Source: Streptomyces poonensis (lineage in GTDB: Bacteria > Actinomycetota > Actinomycetes > Streptomycetales > Streptomycetaceae). From it: a DNA stretch of 64,000 nucleotides. The notes below the pieces were generated by a model, which did not search any database, was not told the DNA's origin, and was given only the letters and a program-made list of their open reading frames with translations. Shown one piece after another: positions 1 through 9,300 of this stretch; position 1 is the stretch's first letter, and each line of letters starts with the position of its first letter. The position numbers and the translations under genes are program-made. The DNA lies in assembly GCF_014650915.1 (NCBI RefSeq), contig NZ_BMVW01000001.1, positions 620,001 through 684,000 of the forward strand, in the 5' to 3' direction.

Positions 1-906
1 CACGAGTCCCTGCTGGACCAGCGGGTGCGGCAGGCACTGTTCCTCGCGGTCGACCGCGAGACCCTCATCGACAAGGTCTACCAGGGCCACGCGGTCGAAG
101 GTGAGGGCTACATCCCGCCGCGCTATTCCACGTACTACTGGAAGCCCTCGGCGGACCAGAAGCTCGCCCACGACCCGGCCGAGGCGGCCCGGCTCCTCGA
201 CGAGGCCGGCTACCAGAAGAACAGCGAGGGCAAGCGGGTCGGCAAGGACGGGAAACCGATCACCTACCGCGTCCTGTGCCACGCCACCGACCCCAACGAC
301 AAGGCGATCGGCCAGTACCTCAAGGAGTGGTGGGGCGAGCTCGGCATCGGCATGGACCTCCAGTGCCTGGACAACGTCTCCGACCCCTGGCTCGCGGGCA
401 CCTACGACCTCGCCTTCGACGGCTGGTCCGTCAGCCCCGACCCGGAGTCGGTGCTGTTCCTCCACACCTGCGACGCCCTGCCCGCCACCCCCGAGGACAC
501 CGGCGCCACCGACAACTTCATCTGCGACAAGAAGTACGACGACCTGTACACCCGGCAGCACGCCGAATACGACCCCGCCAAGCGGGCCGACCTTGTCAAG
601 CAGGCGGTGTCGCGGCTGTACGACACGGGGTACATGAACGTCATGGCGTACCCCAACGCCGTGGAGGCCTACCGCACCGACCAGATCGCCTCCATCACGA
701 CGATGCCCGAGGGCGCGGGCAACATCTACGGCCAGGACGGTTACTGGAGCTGGTGGTCGGCCACCCCGGCGGACTCCGGCGGTTCCTCGGACGGGGGCGG
801 CTCGGCAGGCGTCATCACCGGTGTGGTCGTGGGTGTCGTCCTCCTCGCGGGCGTCGGCGGATTCCTGGCCATGCGCCGCCGTGCCACCGCAGAGGACCGC
901 GAGTAG
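1..906 (+). CDS. Peptide ABC transporter substrate-binding protein, C-terminal part (cut by window start)
   Basis: This is the C-terminal part of a family 5 solute-binding protein (SBP_bac_5), which captures oligopeptides or similar ligands outside the membrane and delivers them to the permeases encoded next. The frame is open from base 1, so the real start lies outside the window; the segment LLDQRVRQALFLAVDRE is a family hallmark. About 301 codons are visible. The tail is unusual: a Gly/Ser-rich linker is followed by roughly 23 hydrophobic residues (GVITGVVVGVVLLAGVGGFLA) and a basic cytoplasmic-type end, so the protein looks anchored at its C-terminus. It leads a five-gene operon ending at 4931, with 71 bases before the first permease gene. 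The family call is firm; the ligand is unknown. Confidence 0.9.
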   Translation, partial: HESLLDQRVRQALFLAVDRETLIDKVYQGHAVEGEGYIPPRYSTYYWKPSADQKLAHDPAEAARLLDEAGYQKNSEGKRVGKDGKPITYRVLCHATDPNDKAIGQYLKEWWGELGIGMDLQCLDNVSDPWLAGTYDLAFDGWSVSPDPESVLFLHTCDALPATPEDTGATDNFICDKKYDDLYTRQHAEYDPAKRADLVKQAVSRLYDTGYMNVMAYPNAVEAYRTDQIASITTMPEGAGNIYGQDGYWSWWSATPADSGGSSDGGGSAGVITGVVVGVVLLAGVGGFLAMRRRATAEDRE

Positions 907-977
907 CCGATGAACCGACCGCACACAAGTGAATCTCTCCGTTCTTGTCCCGGTACCAGAGCGCCGGGCGGCCGCCC

Positions 978-2048
978 ATGACCGCTGACGCAGTATCCGC
1001 GCCGGCCGGCCAGGCCGACGGTCCGGCCCCGGCCGCCGCGCCGCCGGTCCGCGGGCCCCGGGCGCGCACCTGGGCCGGGTACCTCCGCTACGGCGCAGGC
1101 AAGGTGGGCGGCGCGGCCGTCTCCCTGTTCGCCGTCCTCGTCACCAGCTTCTTCCTGTTCCGGCTGATCCCCGGCGACCCGGTGAAGACCATGACGGGCG
1201 GACGCCCGGTGTCCGCCGAGCAACTGGCCGCCCTGCGGCGTGAGTTCGGGCTCGACCTGCCGCTGTGGCAGCAGTTCACGGACTACTGCGGCAAGGCGCT
1301 CACCGGGGACCTCGGCACCTCGTACCAGTTCCGGGCGCCGGTCACCGAGAAGATCGCCGACGCCCTGCCGAACACCCTGCTGCTCACGGGCACCGCGTTC
1401 GTGCTGTACACGGCGCTCGGCATCGTCATCGGCACCCGCTCCGCCTGGCGCCAGGGACGGCTCGGCGACCGGCTGAACACCGGTCTGGCGCTCACCCTGT
1501 ACTCCCTCCCGTCGTTCTGGCTGGGCCTGTTGCTGATCATCGTCTTCTCCGTCGGCATGGGCCCGGTCCCCGGGCTCTTCCCGACCGGCGGCATGGAGTC
1601 CGGCGGCGAGCAGGGGTTCGCCCACGTCCTCGACGTCGCCCACCATCTCGTCCTGCCGGTACTCACGCTGGTCGCCGTGGAGTACGGGCAGACGCTGCTG
1701 GTCACCCGCTCGGCGCTGCTGGACGAGACGGGCAGCGACTATCTGACGACCGCCCGCGCCAAGGGCCTCAGGGACGATGCCGTGCGCCGCCGGCACGCCG
1801 TGCCGAACGCCCTGCTGCCGACCGTGACGCTGATCTTCGTCAACCTCGGCCGGACCGTCGCCGGCGTGATCCTCGTCGAGACCGTGTTCTCCTGGCCGGG
1901 CCTCGGCGGCCTGTTCTACCAGGCCCTCAGCGTGCCCGACCTGCCCCTGGTCCAGGGGCTGTTCCTCTTCTTCGCCTCGGCGGTGATCGTCATGAACACA
2001 GTGGCCGACCTGGTCTATCCGCTGCTCGACCCACGGGTGGGCCGATGA
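978..2048 (+). CDS. ABC transporter permease, DppB/OppB type
   Basis: A 356-residue inner-membrane permease of a peptide/nickel-type ABC importer. After about 40 polar residues the sequence shows the usual first membrane helix, a large extracytoplasmic loop and five further helices. The EAA loop that contacts the ATPase is near residue 260 (RAKGLRDDAVRRRHAVPNAL). I chose ATG 978; a TTG at 945 in the same frame would add 11 residues, and neither has a strong ribosome binding site. The stop overlaps the next start in an ATGA arrangement, showing translational coupling. With the second permease it forms the channel of the importer whose binding protein precedes it. Confidence 0.92.
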   Translation: MTADAVSAPAGQADGPAPAAAPPVRGPRARTWAGYLRYGAGKVGGAAVSLFAVLVTSFFLFRLIPGDPVKTMTGGRPVSAEQLAALRREFGLDLPLWQQFTDYCGKALTGDLGTSYQFRAPVTEKIADALPNTLLLTGTAFVLYTALGIVIGTRSAWRQGRLGDRLNTGLALTLYSLPSFWLGLLLIIVFSVGMGPVPGLFPTGGMESGGEQGFAHVLDVAHHLVLPVLTLVAVEYGQTLLVTRSALLDETGSDYLTTARAKGLRDDAVRRRHAVPNALLPTVTLIFVNLGRTVAGVILVETVFSWPGLGGLFYQALSVPDLPLVQGLFLFFASAVIVMNTVADLVYPLLDPRVGR

Positions 2049-2968
2049 CGACCGAAGCCTCTCCCCCGGCCGCACCGGCCGGGCCGCGCGCGCTCGCCCG
2101 GCAGCGCCGCCGCCGTGCCGCCGTACGGTTCTGGCGGCAGTACCGCACCCACCGCGCCGGTCTGGTGGGCCTGGCCGCGCTCGCCCTGTTCGCGCTGCTC
2201 GCCCTGACCGCGCCCCTGACGGTCGGCTCCGACGTGGCCGGGGTGACCGACGCGCCGGGCCGGCCGATGGAGTCCCCGAGCGCGGAGTTCCCGCTCGGCA
2301 CCGACCGGTTCGGCCGTGATCTGCTGGGCCTGCTGGTGTGGGGCTCCCGGGTCTCGCTGCTGGTGGGACTGCTGGCGGCCGTGCTGTCGGTGGTGATCGG
2401 CGCGCTGGTCGGGATCACCGCGGGACATTACAAGGGCATGTACGCGACGGTGATGATGCGGGTCACGGACTGGTTCCTGGTGATGCCGGCGCTGGTGCTC
2501 GCCATCGCGCTCGCCACCGTGCTGCCCCGGTCCCTCGGCACGGTGATCCTGGCCATCGGCGTCACGTCGTGGCCGACCACGGCCCGGCTGGTGCGGGCCC
2601 AGACACTGGCGGTGGAGTCCCGCCCGTACATCGAGCGCGCCAAAGCGCTGGGCGCCGGACACGTGCACATCATGACCCGGCACGTGCTGCCCAACGTGAT
2701 GCCCCTGGTGCTGGCGCAGACCACCCTGATGGTCTCCGGCTCGATCCTCACCGAGGCGACGCTGGCCTTCCTCGGCCTCGGCGATCCCACGGTGGTGTCG
2801 TGGGGCGGCATGCTCCAGGACGCGCGCGAGGCGGGCGCGGTCAGCGCCGGCGACTGGTGGTACCTGGTGCCGCCGGGCATCGCCATCGCCGGGGTCGCCC
2901 TGACGTTCACGCTCTGCGGCCGCGCGGTGGAGTCCGTCCTCAACCCCCGGCTGGGGGTGGCCCGGTGA
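2045..2968 (+). CDS. ABC transporter permease, DppC/OppC type
   Basis: A 307-residue second permease of the importer. A basic N-terminal arm of about 35 residues leads into the first helix, followed by the short conserved extracytoplasmic segment containing PLGTDRFGRDLLGLLVWGSR, typical of DppC/OppC. The EAA motif is near residue 197 (ERAKALGAGHVHIMTRHVLP). The start codon overlaps the preceding stop by four bases, and the stop overlaps the following GTG start, so translation of the operon is coupled throughout. The family assignment is clear; substrate specificity cannot be read from it. Confidence 0.93.
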   Translation: MTTEASPPAAPAGPRALARQRRRRAAVRFWRQYRTHRAGLVGLAALALFALLALTAPLTVGSDVAGVTDAPGRPMESPSAEFPLGTDRFGRDLLGLLVWGSRVSLLVGLLAAVLSVVIGALVGITAGHYKGMYATVMMRVTDWFLVMPALVLAIALATVLPRSLGTVILAIGVTSWPTTARLVRAQTLAVESRPYIERAKALGAGHVHIMTRHVLPNVMPLVLAQTTLMVSGSILTEATLAFLGLGDPTVVSWGGMLQDAREAGAVSAGDWWYLVPPGIAIAGVALTFTLCGRAVESVLNPRLGVAR

Positions 2969-3945
2969 CGCTGCTGGACGTACGGAACCTGACGGTGACC
3001 TATCCCGGTGGGGCGGCCGCGGTACGGGGTGTGGACCTGCGTCTCGACGCGGGCCAGAAGCTCGGCATCGCGGGCGAGTCGGGCTGCGGCAAGTCCACGC
3101 TGGCGCTCGCGCTGCTGCGGCTGCTGCCCGCCGGGACGAAGGTCACCGGGGAGATCCTGCTCGACGGCGAGGACGTCCTGACGATGCGGTGGGGGCGGGT
3201 ACGGGCGGTCCGCTGGGCCGGCGCCTCCATCGTCTTCCAGGGCGCGATGCACTCCCTCAACCCCGTGCACCGCGTCGGCGACCAGATCGCCGAACCGATC
3301 CTGCTGCACCGCAAGGAGACCCCCGCCGGGGCCCGCCGACGGACCGGTGAACTGCTGGAGCACGTGGGCCTGCCGGCCGCGCGCGTGTCGGCGTACCCGC
3401 ACGAGCTGTCCGGCGGGCAGCGGCAGCGCGTCATGATCGCCATGGCGCTCGCCTGCGACCCCGCGCTGATCATCGCCGACGAGCCGACCACGGCCCTGGA
3501 CGTGATGATCCAGGCACAGATCCTGCGGCTGATCGAACAGCTCGTCGACGAGCAGGACGTCGGCCTGATGATGATCAGCCACGACCTCTCGGTCCTCGCC
3601 GACCTCTGCGACCGGCTCGCGGTGATGTACGCGGGCCGGGTGGTCGAGGAGGGCCCCGCCCGCGCGGTCCACGAGGACGCCCGGCACCCCTACGCGGCGG
3701 CCCTGTCCGCCGCGTTCCCGCGCATCGGCGACCCGGCCTCCCGGTTCGCCCCGCGGGGCCTGGCCGGTGACCCGCCCGACCCGGCCGCCGTGCCCTCCGG
3801 CTGCGCCTTCCATCCGCGTTGCCCGGTGGCCGTGGAGGGCTGCGACACGGTGGACATCGGGCTGCGGGAGGCGGCGCCGGGACGGCTGGCGGCGTGCGTC
3901 CACGTACCGGCCGGCAACAGTGCGGACGCGAGGAGCACCCCATGA
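2965..3945 (+). CDS. Peptide ABC transporter ATPase, DppD/OppD type
   Basis: A 326-residue ATP-binding subunit. The Walker A motif GESGCGKS is near residue 36, the signature LSGGQRQR near 147, and Walker B LIIADEPT near 167. The C-terminal oligopeptide/dipeptide extension carries the conserved cysteines of CAFHPRC and a further cysteine, as in family members that may bind an iron-sulphur cluster. The GTG start overlaps the upstream stop by four bases, and the gene ends in an ATGA overlap with the second ATPase. Working as a heterodimer with the next protein, it should drive import. Confidence 0.93.
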   Translation: MTLLDVRNLTVTYPGGAAAVRGVDLRLDAGQKLGIAGESGCGKSTLALALLRLLPAGTKVTGEILLDGEDVLTMRWGRVRAVRWAGASIVFQGAMHSLNPVHRVGDQIAEPILLHRKETPAGARRRTGELLEHVGLPAARVSAYPHELSGGQRQRVMIAMALACDPALIIADEPTTALDVMIQAQILRLIEQLVDEQDVGLMMISHDLSVLADLCDRLAVMYAGRVVEEGPARAVHEDARHPYAAALSAAFPRIGDPASRFAPRGLAGDPPDPAAVPSGCAFHPRCPVAVEGCDTVDIGLREAAPGRLAACVHVPAGNSADARSTP

Positions 3946-4931
3946 CCACGCCACCACCCCTGCTGAGCGCGCAGGGCCTGCACGTGACGTTCCCCGGCCG
4001 GCACGGCGGCCCGCCGGTCCGGGCCGTGGACGGCGTCGAGCTCGACATCCGGCCCGGCGAGATCGTGGCGCTGGTCGGCGAGTCCGGCTGCGGCAAGACG
4101 ACGCTGGCCCGCTCGCTGCTCGGCCTGGTGCCGCCGACCGCGGGCCGCGTCAGCTTCGCGGGGCAGCGGCTGGAGTACTCCTCCCGGGCCTTGAAGGCGT
4201 ACCGCAGACGGGCCCAGCTGGTGCTCCAGGACCCGAGCGGGTCGCTCAACCCGCGGCACACCGTGTACGACGCGGTGGCCGAGGGGCTGCGCATCCACGG
4301 GTACGCCGGGGACGAGCGGGAGGCGGTCACGCAGGCCCTCTCGCGGGCCGGCCTCCGCCCGCCCGAGCGGTTCCTCCTGCGCTACCCGCACGAGCTGTCC
4401 GGCGGCCAGCGCCAGCGCGTGGTGATCGCGGGCGCGCTCGTCCTCGAACCCGAACTCCTCGTCGCCGACGAGCCGGTGGCCTCGCTGGACGCCTCCGTGC
4501 GCGGGGAGATCCTGGCCCTGCTGCTGCGGCTGCGCGACGAGCTCGGCCTGGCCGCCCTCGTGGTGACCCACGACCTCGGCCTCGCCTGGAACATCGCCGA
4601 CCGGGTCGCGGTGATGTACCTGGGCCGGATCGTGGAGACCGGCGACGTCGAGCAGGTGCTGACGGCGCCCCGGCACCCGTACACCCAGGCCCTGCTGTCG
4701 GTCCTGCCGGACGCGCCGGGCGAGCCCGTCGTGCTGGCCGGGGAGCCCCCGGACCCCTCCCGCATCCCCACCGGCTGCCGTTTCCAGGCCCGCTGCCAGG
4801 TGCTGGCCGGCGGCGAGGCCGAGCGGGCGGGGGTCGCGGACCGGTGCCGCGGCGAGGAGCTGGAGGTGCTGGGCGGAGGCGGCGAGGAGCAGGTGGCCTG
4901 TCACTGGGCGCGGGCGCGGGTGACCACCTGA
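3942..4931 (+). CDS. Peptide ABC transporter ATPase, DppF/OppF type
   Basis: A 329-residue partner ATPase and last gene of the plus-strand operon. Walker A GESGCGKT lies near residue 45, the signature LSGGQRQR near 151 and Walker B LVADEPVASLD near 172. The C-terminal cysteine region is present (TGCRFQARCQ, then DRCRGEE) but contains a longer than usual Gly/Glu-rich insert. The gene ends just before a 26-bp tandem duplication and the hairpin at 5001-5035 that separates it from the convergent operon. Confidence 0.92.
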   Translation: MTTPPPLLSAQGLHVTFPGRHGGPPVRAVDGVELDIRPGEIVALVGESGCGKTTLARSLLGLVPPTAGRVSFAGQRLEYSSRALKAYRRRAQLVLQDPSGSLNPRHTVYDAVAEGLRIHGYAGDEREAVTQALSRAGLRPPERFLLRYPHELSGGQRQRVVIAGALVLEPELLVADEPVASLDASVRGEILALLLRLRDELGLAALVVTHDLGLAWNIADRVAVMYLGRIVETGDVEQVLTAPRHPYTQALLSVLPDAPGEPVVLAGEPPDPSRIPTGCRFQARCQVLAGGEAERAGVADRCRGEELEVLGGGGEEQVACHWARARVTT

Positions 4932-4980
4932 CGCCGGGCGGGCCCGGTCCGTACTGACGCCGGGCGAGGCCCGGTCCGCA
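4928..4980. repeat. 26-bp tandem duplication
   Basis: The segment beginning CTGACGCCGGGCG at 4928 is repeated almost exactly from 4954, giving a 26-bp period; the copies differ by two or three bases. The first copy includes the stop codon region of the preceding ATPase gene. It looks like a recent local duplication with no coding role, and it may extend the terminator region. Confidence 0.75.
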
Positions 4981-5000
4981 CGGAAGCCACCGAAAAGGCC

Positions 5001-5035
5001 GGTCCCCGGCACCACCTGAACAGGTGCCGGGGACC
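5001..5035. terminator. Bidirectional hairpin between convergent operons
   Basis: A perfect 13-bp inverted repeat (GGTCCCCGGCACC and its complement) with a 9-base loop lies 70 bases after the plus-strand operon and 20 bases after the minus-strand operon. No long T tract follows, as is common in Streptomyces. Its position between two converging transcripts supports a two-way terminator. Confidence 0.85.
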
Positions 5036-5055
5036 GTGCGGGGACGTCCGTCGCG

Positions 5056-6204
5056 TCACGCCGCGTGCACGACGTCCTTCTCCTCGGCGAAGTGGCACGC
5101 CGACTCGTGCGCGGCCGGGGTGTCCGAGCCCTTGAAGCGCTCGGGGACCGCCAGCAGCGGCACCTCCTCGGCGCACTTGTCCTGGGCCTTCCAGCAGCGG
5201 GTGCGGAAGCGGCAGCCGGACGGCGGGTTGGCCGGGGACGGCACGTCGCCGGTGAGGATGATCCGGTCGCGGCCCTCACGGGCTTCCGGGTCCGGCACGG
5301 GGACCGCCGACAGCAGCGCCTGGGTGTAGGGGTGCGTCGGGTGGTCGTAGATCTCCGCGTCGCTGCCGATCTCGGCCATCTTGCCGAGGTACATCACACC
5401 GACGCGGTCGGAGATGTGCCGGACGATCGACAGGTCGTGCGCGATGAAGAGGTAGGAGAGGTTGAACTCGTCCTGGAGCTTCTCCATCAGGTTGATGACC
5501 TGCGCCTGGACCGACACGTCCAGCGCCGACACCGGCTCGTCGCAGATGATGATCTCGGGGTTGAGGGCCAGGCCGCGGGCGATGCCGATGCGCTGGCGCT
5601 GACCGCCGGAGAACTGGTGCGGGTAGCGGTTGATGTACTCCGGGTTGAGGCCGACCACGTCCAGCAGTTCCTGGACCTTGCGGCGCCGGTCGCCCTTCGG
5701 GGCCACCTCGGGGTGGATCTCGAAGGTCTCCCCGATGATGTCGCCCACCGTCATACGGGGGTTGAGCGAGGTGTACGGGTCCTGGAACACCATCTGGATG
5801 TTCCGGCGCACGGCCTTCAGGGCGCGCCCGGACAGCTTGGTGATGTCCTGGCCCTTGTAGAAGATCTCGCCCGCGGTCGCCGTCTCCAGCATCATCAGGA
5901 GCTTGGCGACGGTGGACTTGCCGCAGCCGGACTCGCCCACGATGCCGAGGGTCTCACCCTGGTAGAGGTCGAAGGAGACCCCGTCCACGGCCTTGACCGC
6001 GCCGACCTGCCGCTTGAACAGGATGCCCTGGGTCAGCGGGAAGTGCTTCACCAGATTGCGGACCTGGAGGATCGGCTCACCGCGCTCGACCGGGGCCTCG
6101 ATGGCGGCCACGGCCTCCTCGTCGGTGGCGGCGTCGACCGTCTCCACCTCGGTGACGTTGGGGGTGGCGTCCATGGACTCGTCCGTCTTCTCCACGTCAG
6201 CCAT
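5056..6204 (-). CDS. Oligopeptide ABC transporter ATPase, OppF type
   Basis: A 382-residue ATPase and last gene of the minus-strand peptide operon. An acidic leader of about 50 residues precedes the ABC domain. Walker A GESGCGKS is near residue 85, the signature FSGGQRQR near 194 and Walker [13 protein letters not shown] near 214, followed by the Cys-containing oligopeptide C-terminal domain ([16 protein letters not shown]). I chose ATG 6204 because a good ribosome site (GGAAGGAG) lies 8 bases upstream; it overlaps the end of the OppD-type gene by a few bases. Its exit is the hairpin at 5001-5035. Confidence 0.93.
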   Translation of the reverse strand: MADVEKTDESMDATPNVTEVETVDAATDEEAVAAIEAPVERGEPILQVRNLVKHFPLTQGILFKRQVGAVKAVDGVSFDLYQGETLGIVGESGCGKSTVAKLLMMLETATAGEIFYKGQDITKLSGRALKAVRRNIQMVFQDPYTSLNPRMTVGDIIGETFEIHPEVAPKGDRRRKVQELLDVVGLNPEYINRYPHQFSGGQRQRIGIARGLALNPEIIICDEPVSALDVSVQAQVINLMEKLQDEFNLSYLFIAHDLSIVRHISDRVGVMYLGKMAEIGSDAEIYDHPTHPYTQALLSAVPVPDPEAREGRDRIILTGDVPSPANPPSGCRFRTRCWKAQDKCAEEVPLLAVPERFKGSDTPAAHESACHFAEEKDVVHAA

Positions 6205-7255
6205 GGATCGTCTCCTTCCAGAAGTGGCACGCGCTGCCGCGGCCGACCAGCTCGCTGCCGTCCCGCTCGGTGACCGGGTGCAGCGGCGGGACATCCGTAC
6301 GGCAGACGTCCTGCGCCATCGGGCAGCGCGGGTTGAAGGCGCAGCCGGACGGGATGCGGGTGAGGTTGGGCGGCAGGCCCTTGATCGCGTACAGCTCCTG
6401 GCCCTTCTGGTCCAGGCGCGGGATCGAGTCGAGGAGACCCCGGGTGTAGGGGTGCGCGGGCCGCTTGTACAGCTCGTGCACCGGGGCGGTCTCCACGATC
6501 CGGCCCGCGTACATCACCGCGATCTTGTCCGCGACGTCGGCGACGACGCCGAGGTCGTGGGTGATCAGGATGAGACCCATGTTGTACTCGCGCTGCAGCT
6601 CCGCGAGCAGGTCCATCACCTGGGCCTGGACGGTCACGTCGAGGGCCGTGGTCGGCTCGTCGGCGATGATCAGGTCCGGCTCCAGGGCGAGCGCCATCGC
6701 GATCATGATGCGCTGGCGCATACCGCCGGAGAACTGGTGCGGGTAGTCCCCGACGCGCTCCTTGGCGGCCGGGATCTTCACCCGGTCCATCAGCTCGATG
6801 GCCTTGGCCTTGGCGTCCTTCTTGCTCAGGCCCTCGTGGACGCGGAACATCTCGCCGAGCTGGTAGCCGACGGAGAGCACCGGGTTCAGGGCGGAGAGCG
6901 CGTCCTGGAAGATCATCGCGATCTTCCTGCCGCGGATCTTGCGCCGGGCGTCGGCGGACATGGTGAGCATGTCCTCGCCCCGGTACAGGATCTGGCCCTG
7001 GGGGATCCGGCCGGGCGGCATGTCGAGGATGCCCATGATCGCCTGGGCGGTCACGGACTTGCCGGAGCCGGACTCACCGAGGACGGCGAGGGTCTCGCCC
7101 GAGTTCACGGTGTAGTTGACGCCGTTGACGGCCTTGGCCACGCCGTCACGGGTGTGGAACTCGACGTGCAGGTCGCGCACTTCGAGCAGCGGCGTGGAGC
7201 CGTCGGCCGCGCCCCGTGGTTCGGGCACGTTCCTGGTCTTGTCGATGGTGGTCAC
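6197..7255 (-). CDS. Oligopeptide ABC transporter ATPase, OppD type
   Basis: A 352-residue ATPase pairing with the OppF-type subunit. Walker A GESGSGKS is near residue 57, signature FSGGMRQR near 171, Walker [13 protein letters not shown] near 191, and the C-terminal cysteine segment is [16 protein letters not shown]. The GTG start at 7255 follows a GAGGAG ribosome site that overlaps the stop of the permease gene, so the frame upstream of it is a shadow. Both neighbours are within 12 bases, consistent with one operon. Confidence 0.93.
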   Translation of the reverse strand: MTTIDKTRNVPEPRGAADGSTPLLEVRDLHVEFHTRDGVAKAVNGVNYTVNSGETLAVLGESGSGKSVTAQAIMGILDMPPGRIPQGQILYRGEDMLTMSADARRKIRGRKIAMIFQDALSALNPVLSVGYQLGEMFRVHEGLSKKDAKAKAIELMDRVKIPAAKERVGDYPHQFSGGMRQRIMIAMALALEPDLIIADEPTTALDVTVQAQVMDLLAELQREYNMGLILITHDLGVVADVADKIAVMYAGRIVETAPVHELYKRPAHPYTRGLLDSIPRLDQKGQELYAIKGLPPNLTRIPSGCAFNPRCPMAQDVCRTDVPPLHPVTERDGSELVGRGSACHFWKETIHG

Positions 7256-7266
7256 GTACGCCCTCC

Positions 7267-8235
7267 TCAGCGCAGCTTCGGGTCGAGGGCGTCGCGGACC
7301 GCGTCGCCGAGCATGATGAACGCGAAGACCGTGAGGCTGAGCATGCCCGCCGGGAACAGCAGTGTGTGCGGGTTGTCCCGGATCACCTTGCTGCCCTCGG
7401 AGATGTCGATGCCCCACGAGATCGTCGGGTCGCTGAGGCCGAGGCCGAGGAACGACAGCGTCGCCTCCGCCGAGATGTAACCGCCGAGGGCGATCGTGGC
7501 CACGACGATGGTCGGCGCGATGGCGTTCGGCATCACATGGCGGAACAGGATCCGCGAGGTGCCGGCGCCGAGCGCCCGGGCCGCCGTCACGTAGTCCGCC
7601 TGCTTGGCGGTGATCACGGAGCTGCGGGTGACGCGCGCGATCGAGGTCCAGCCGAGGAAGGCCAGGGCCAGGATGACCACGTACACCTTGCGCTCGGTGA
7701 AGGCGTTCAGGACGACCATCGTGCCCAGCAGGAACGGAATGCCGAAGAAGATGTCGGTGAGCCGGGAGATCACCGAGTCGACCCAGCCGCCGAAGTAGCC
7801 GGCCAGCATGCCGAGCAGGGCGCCGACCAAGGTGACCACGGCGGTCACGCCGACGCCGACCAGGATGGAGGCCCGGGTGCCGTGGACGACACGCGCGTAG
7901 ATCGAACGGCCCTGCTGGTCGTAGCCGAACCAGTCGGGCTGGAAGAAGTGCGTCAGTTCCGGCTTGGACAGGTAGTGGTTGACGAGGTCGCCGTCGCGCG
8001 GGTCGACGCTGGTGAACAGGCCGGGGAAGGCGGCGATCACGATCAGCAGGAAGAGCAGCACCGAGGACACCCAGAACATGGGGCGGTGCCGCAGGTCGTA
8101 CCAGGCGTCGCCCCACAGGGAGCGGGGCTTGTCGCTCTTCTTCTCGTCCTGACCCGCCGGAACCTCGACGGCCGGAGGGGCCACGGCGTCCAGGAGCGCC
8201 TCGTCGGTGGTCTGGGCCTTGGTCACGTCAGGCAT
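7267..8235 (-). CDS. Oligopeptide ABC transporter permease, OppC type
   Basis: A 322-residue permease with a hydrophilic arm of about 40 residues, then six predicted helices. The EAA loop (TAARALGAGTSRILFRHVMP) sits near residue 215. The long periplasmic loop after the first helix, containing DWFGYDQQGRSIYARVVHGT, is typical of OppC. The ATG at 8235 overlaps the end of the OppB-type gene by 8 bases. It should form the membrane channel with OppB. Confidence 0.93.
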   Translation of the reverse strand: MPDVTKAQTTDEALLDAVAPPAVEVPAGQDEKKSDKPRSLWGDAWYDLRHRPMFWVSSVLLFLLIVIAAFPGLFTSVDPRDGDLVNHYLSKPELTHFFQPDWFGYDQQGRSIYARVVHGTRASILVGVGVTAVVTLVGALLGMLAGYFGGWVDSVISRLTDIFFGIPFLLGTMVVLNAFTERKVYVVILALAFLGWTSIARVTRSSVITAKQADYVTAARALGAGTSRILFRHVMPNAIAPTIVVATIALGGYISAEATLSFLGLGLSDPTISWGIDISEGSKVIRDNPHTLLFPAGMLSLTVFAFIMLGDAVRDALDPKLR

Positions 8236-9154
8236 ACCGGATCCTCGGGTCCAGGACCGCGTACAGCAGGTCGATGAGGAGGTTGATCAGAAGGATGACG
8301 AGGACGAGCACCGTCACCACACCGGTGACCGTGGAGCCCTCGCTCGTCTGGACCGCCCGGTAGAGGAGGTTGCCGACACCCTGGATGTTGAAGATGCCCT
8401 CGGTGATGACCGCGCCGCCGATGAAGCCGCCGACGTCGGTGCCGACGAAGGTGACCACGGGGATCAGCGAGTTGCGCAGCAGGTGGACACCGATGATGCG
8501 GCGCCGGGGCAGGCCCTTGGCGAGCGCGGTGCGCATGTAGTCGGCCCGCAGGTTCTCCGCGAAGGTCGTACGCGTCAGCCGGGCCACATAGGCCATGGAC
8601 AGCATCGCGAGGACGAACGCCGGCAGGAACAACTGCGAGAAGCTCGTGGAGTCCTGGACGTTGGGCGGCAGCCAGCCGAGTTCGTCGGCGAAGATGAACC
8701 GGGCGATGAAGCCCAGGACGAAGACCGGGATGGAGATCACGGTCAGCGTGAAGATCAGCACCCCGGTGTCGGCGGCCTTGCCGGCCCGCAGACCGGCCCA
8801 CGCGCCCAGGCCGACACCGATGATGATCTCGATGGTGATGGCCAGCAGCGTCAGCCGCAGGGTCACGGGGAAGGCGTCGGACATCAGGTCGATGACCGGG
8901 CGGCCCGCCAGGTTCTTGCCGAAGTCTCCCTGGAGGAGGTTCAGCATGTAGTGGACGTACTGCTCCAGCACCGGCTTGTCGAAGCCGTACTCGCGCTTGA
9001 TCGCGGCGATCTGCGCGGGGTCGGGAGCCTTGTCCCCGTAAATGGCCCGGACCGGGTCACCCGGCAGGATGTGGACCATGAGAAAAATCAACAGAGTTGT
9101 CCCGATGAAGATCGGGATCATCTGGAGCAGTCGCCTGGCGGCGTAGCGCCCCAT
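8228..9154 (-). CDS. Oligopeptide ABC transporter permease, OppB type
   Basis: A 308-residue permease starting MGRYAARRLLQMIPIF, which is the classic OppB/DppB N-terminal helix. The extracytoplasmic segment containing ILPGDPVRAIYGDKAPDPAQ and the EAA loop (RTALAKGLPRRRIIGVHLLR) are present. I chose ATG 9154, which has GGAGG 7 bases upstream; the longer frame to 9196 adds an uncharacteristic basic leader. A stable hairpin separates this gene from the binding-protein gene upstream. Confidence 0.93.
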   Translation of the reverse strand: MGRYAARRLLQMIPIFIGTTLLIFLMVHILPGDPVRAIYGDKAPDPAQIAAIKREYGFDKPVLEQYVHYMLNLLQGDFGKNLAGRPVIDLMSDAFPVTLRLTLLAITIEIIIGVGLGAWAGLRAGKAADTGVLIFTLTVISIPVFVLGFIARFIFADELGWLPPNVQDSTSFSQLFLPAFVLAMLSMAYVARLTRTTFAENLRADYMRTALAKGLPRRRIIGVHLLRNSLIPVVTFVGTDVGGFIGGAVITEGIFNIQGVGNLLYRAVQTSEGSTVTGVVTVLVLVILLINLLIDLLYAVLDPRIRYA

Positions 9155-9244
9155 CTTGCGCCTCCATGCCGTGAGGGGTCGGCGAGGCCTGCGCACTCAT
9201 CTCTACCGCAGGTTGGGGGGGTGAGGTGGAGGCCTGTGCCAGCG

Positions 9245-9287
9245 GACCGGTGCCGCCTCTCCCCCGTCGGAAGGGGCGGCACCGGTC
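9245..9287 (-). terminator. Intercistronic hairpin between the binding protein and permease genes
   Basis: A perfect 13-bp inverted repeat (GACCGGTGCCGCC and complement) with a 17-base loop lies 14 bases after the stop of the binding-protein gene and about 90 bases before the OppB-type start. In binding-protein operons such stems usually cause partial termination or protect the upstream messenger, so that binding protein exceeds permease. That role is inferred from position. Confidence 0.7.
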
Positions 9288-9300
9288 TTCGGTCGTTTTC

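Noticed and set aside
909..981. A 23-codon ORF from ATG 909 overlapping the first permease start
   Set aside because: It would give an ATGA overlap with the permease, but it lacks a ribosome site and has poor codon bias, unlike the supported micro-ORFs at 61257.
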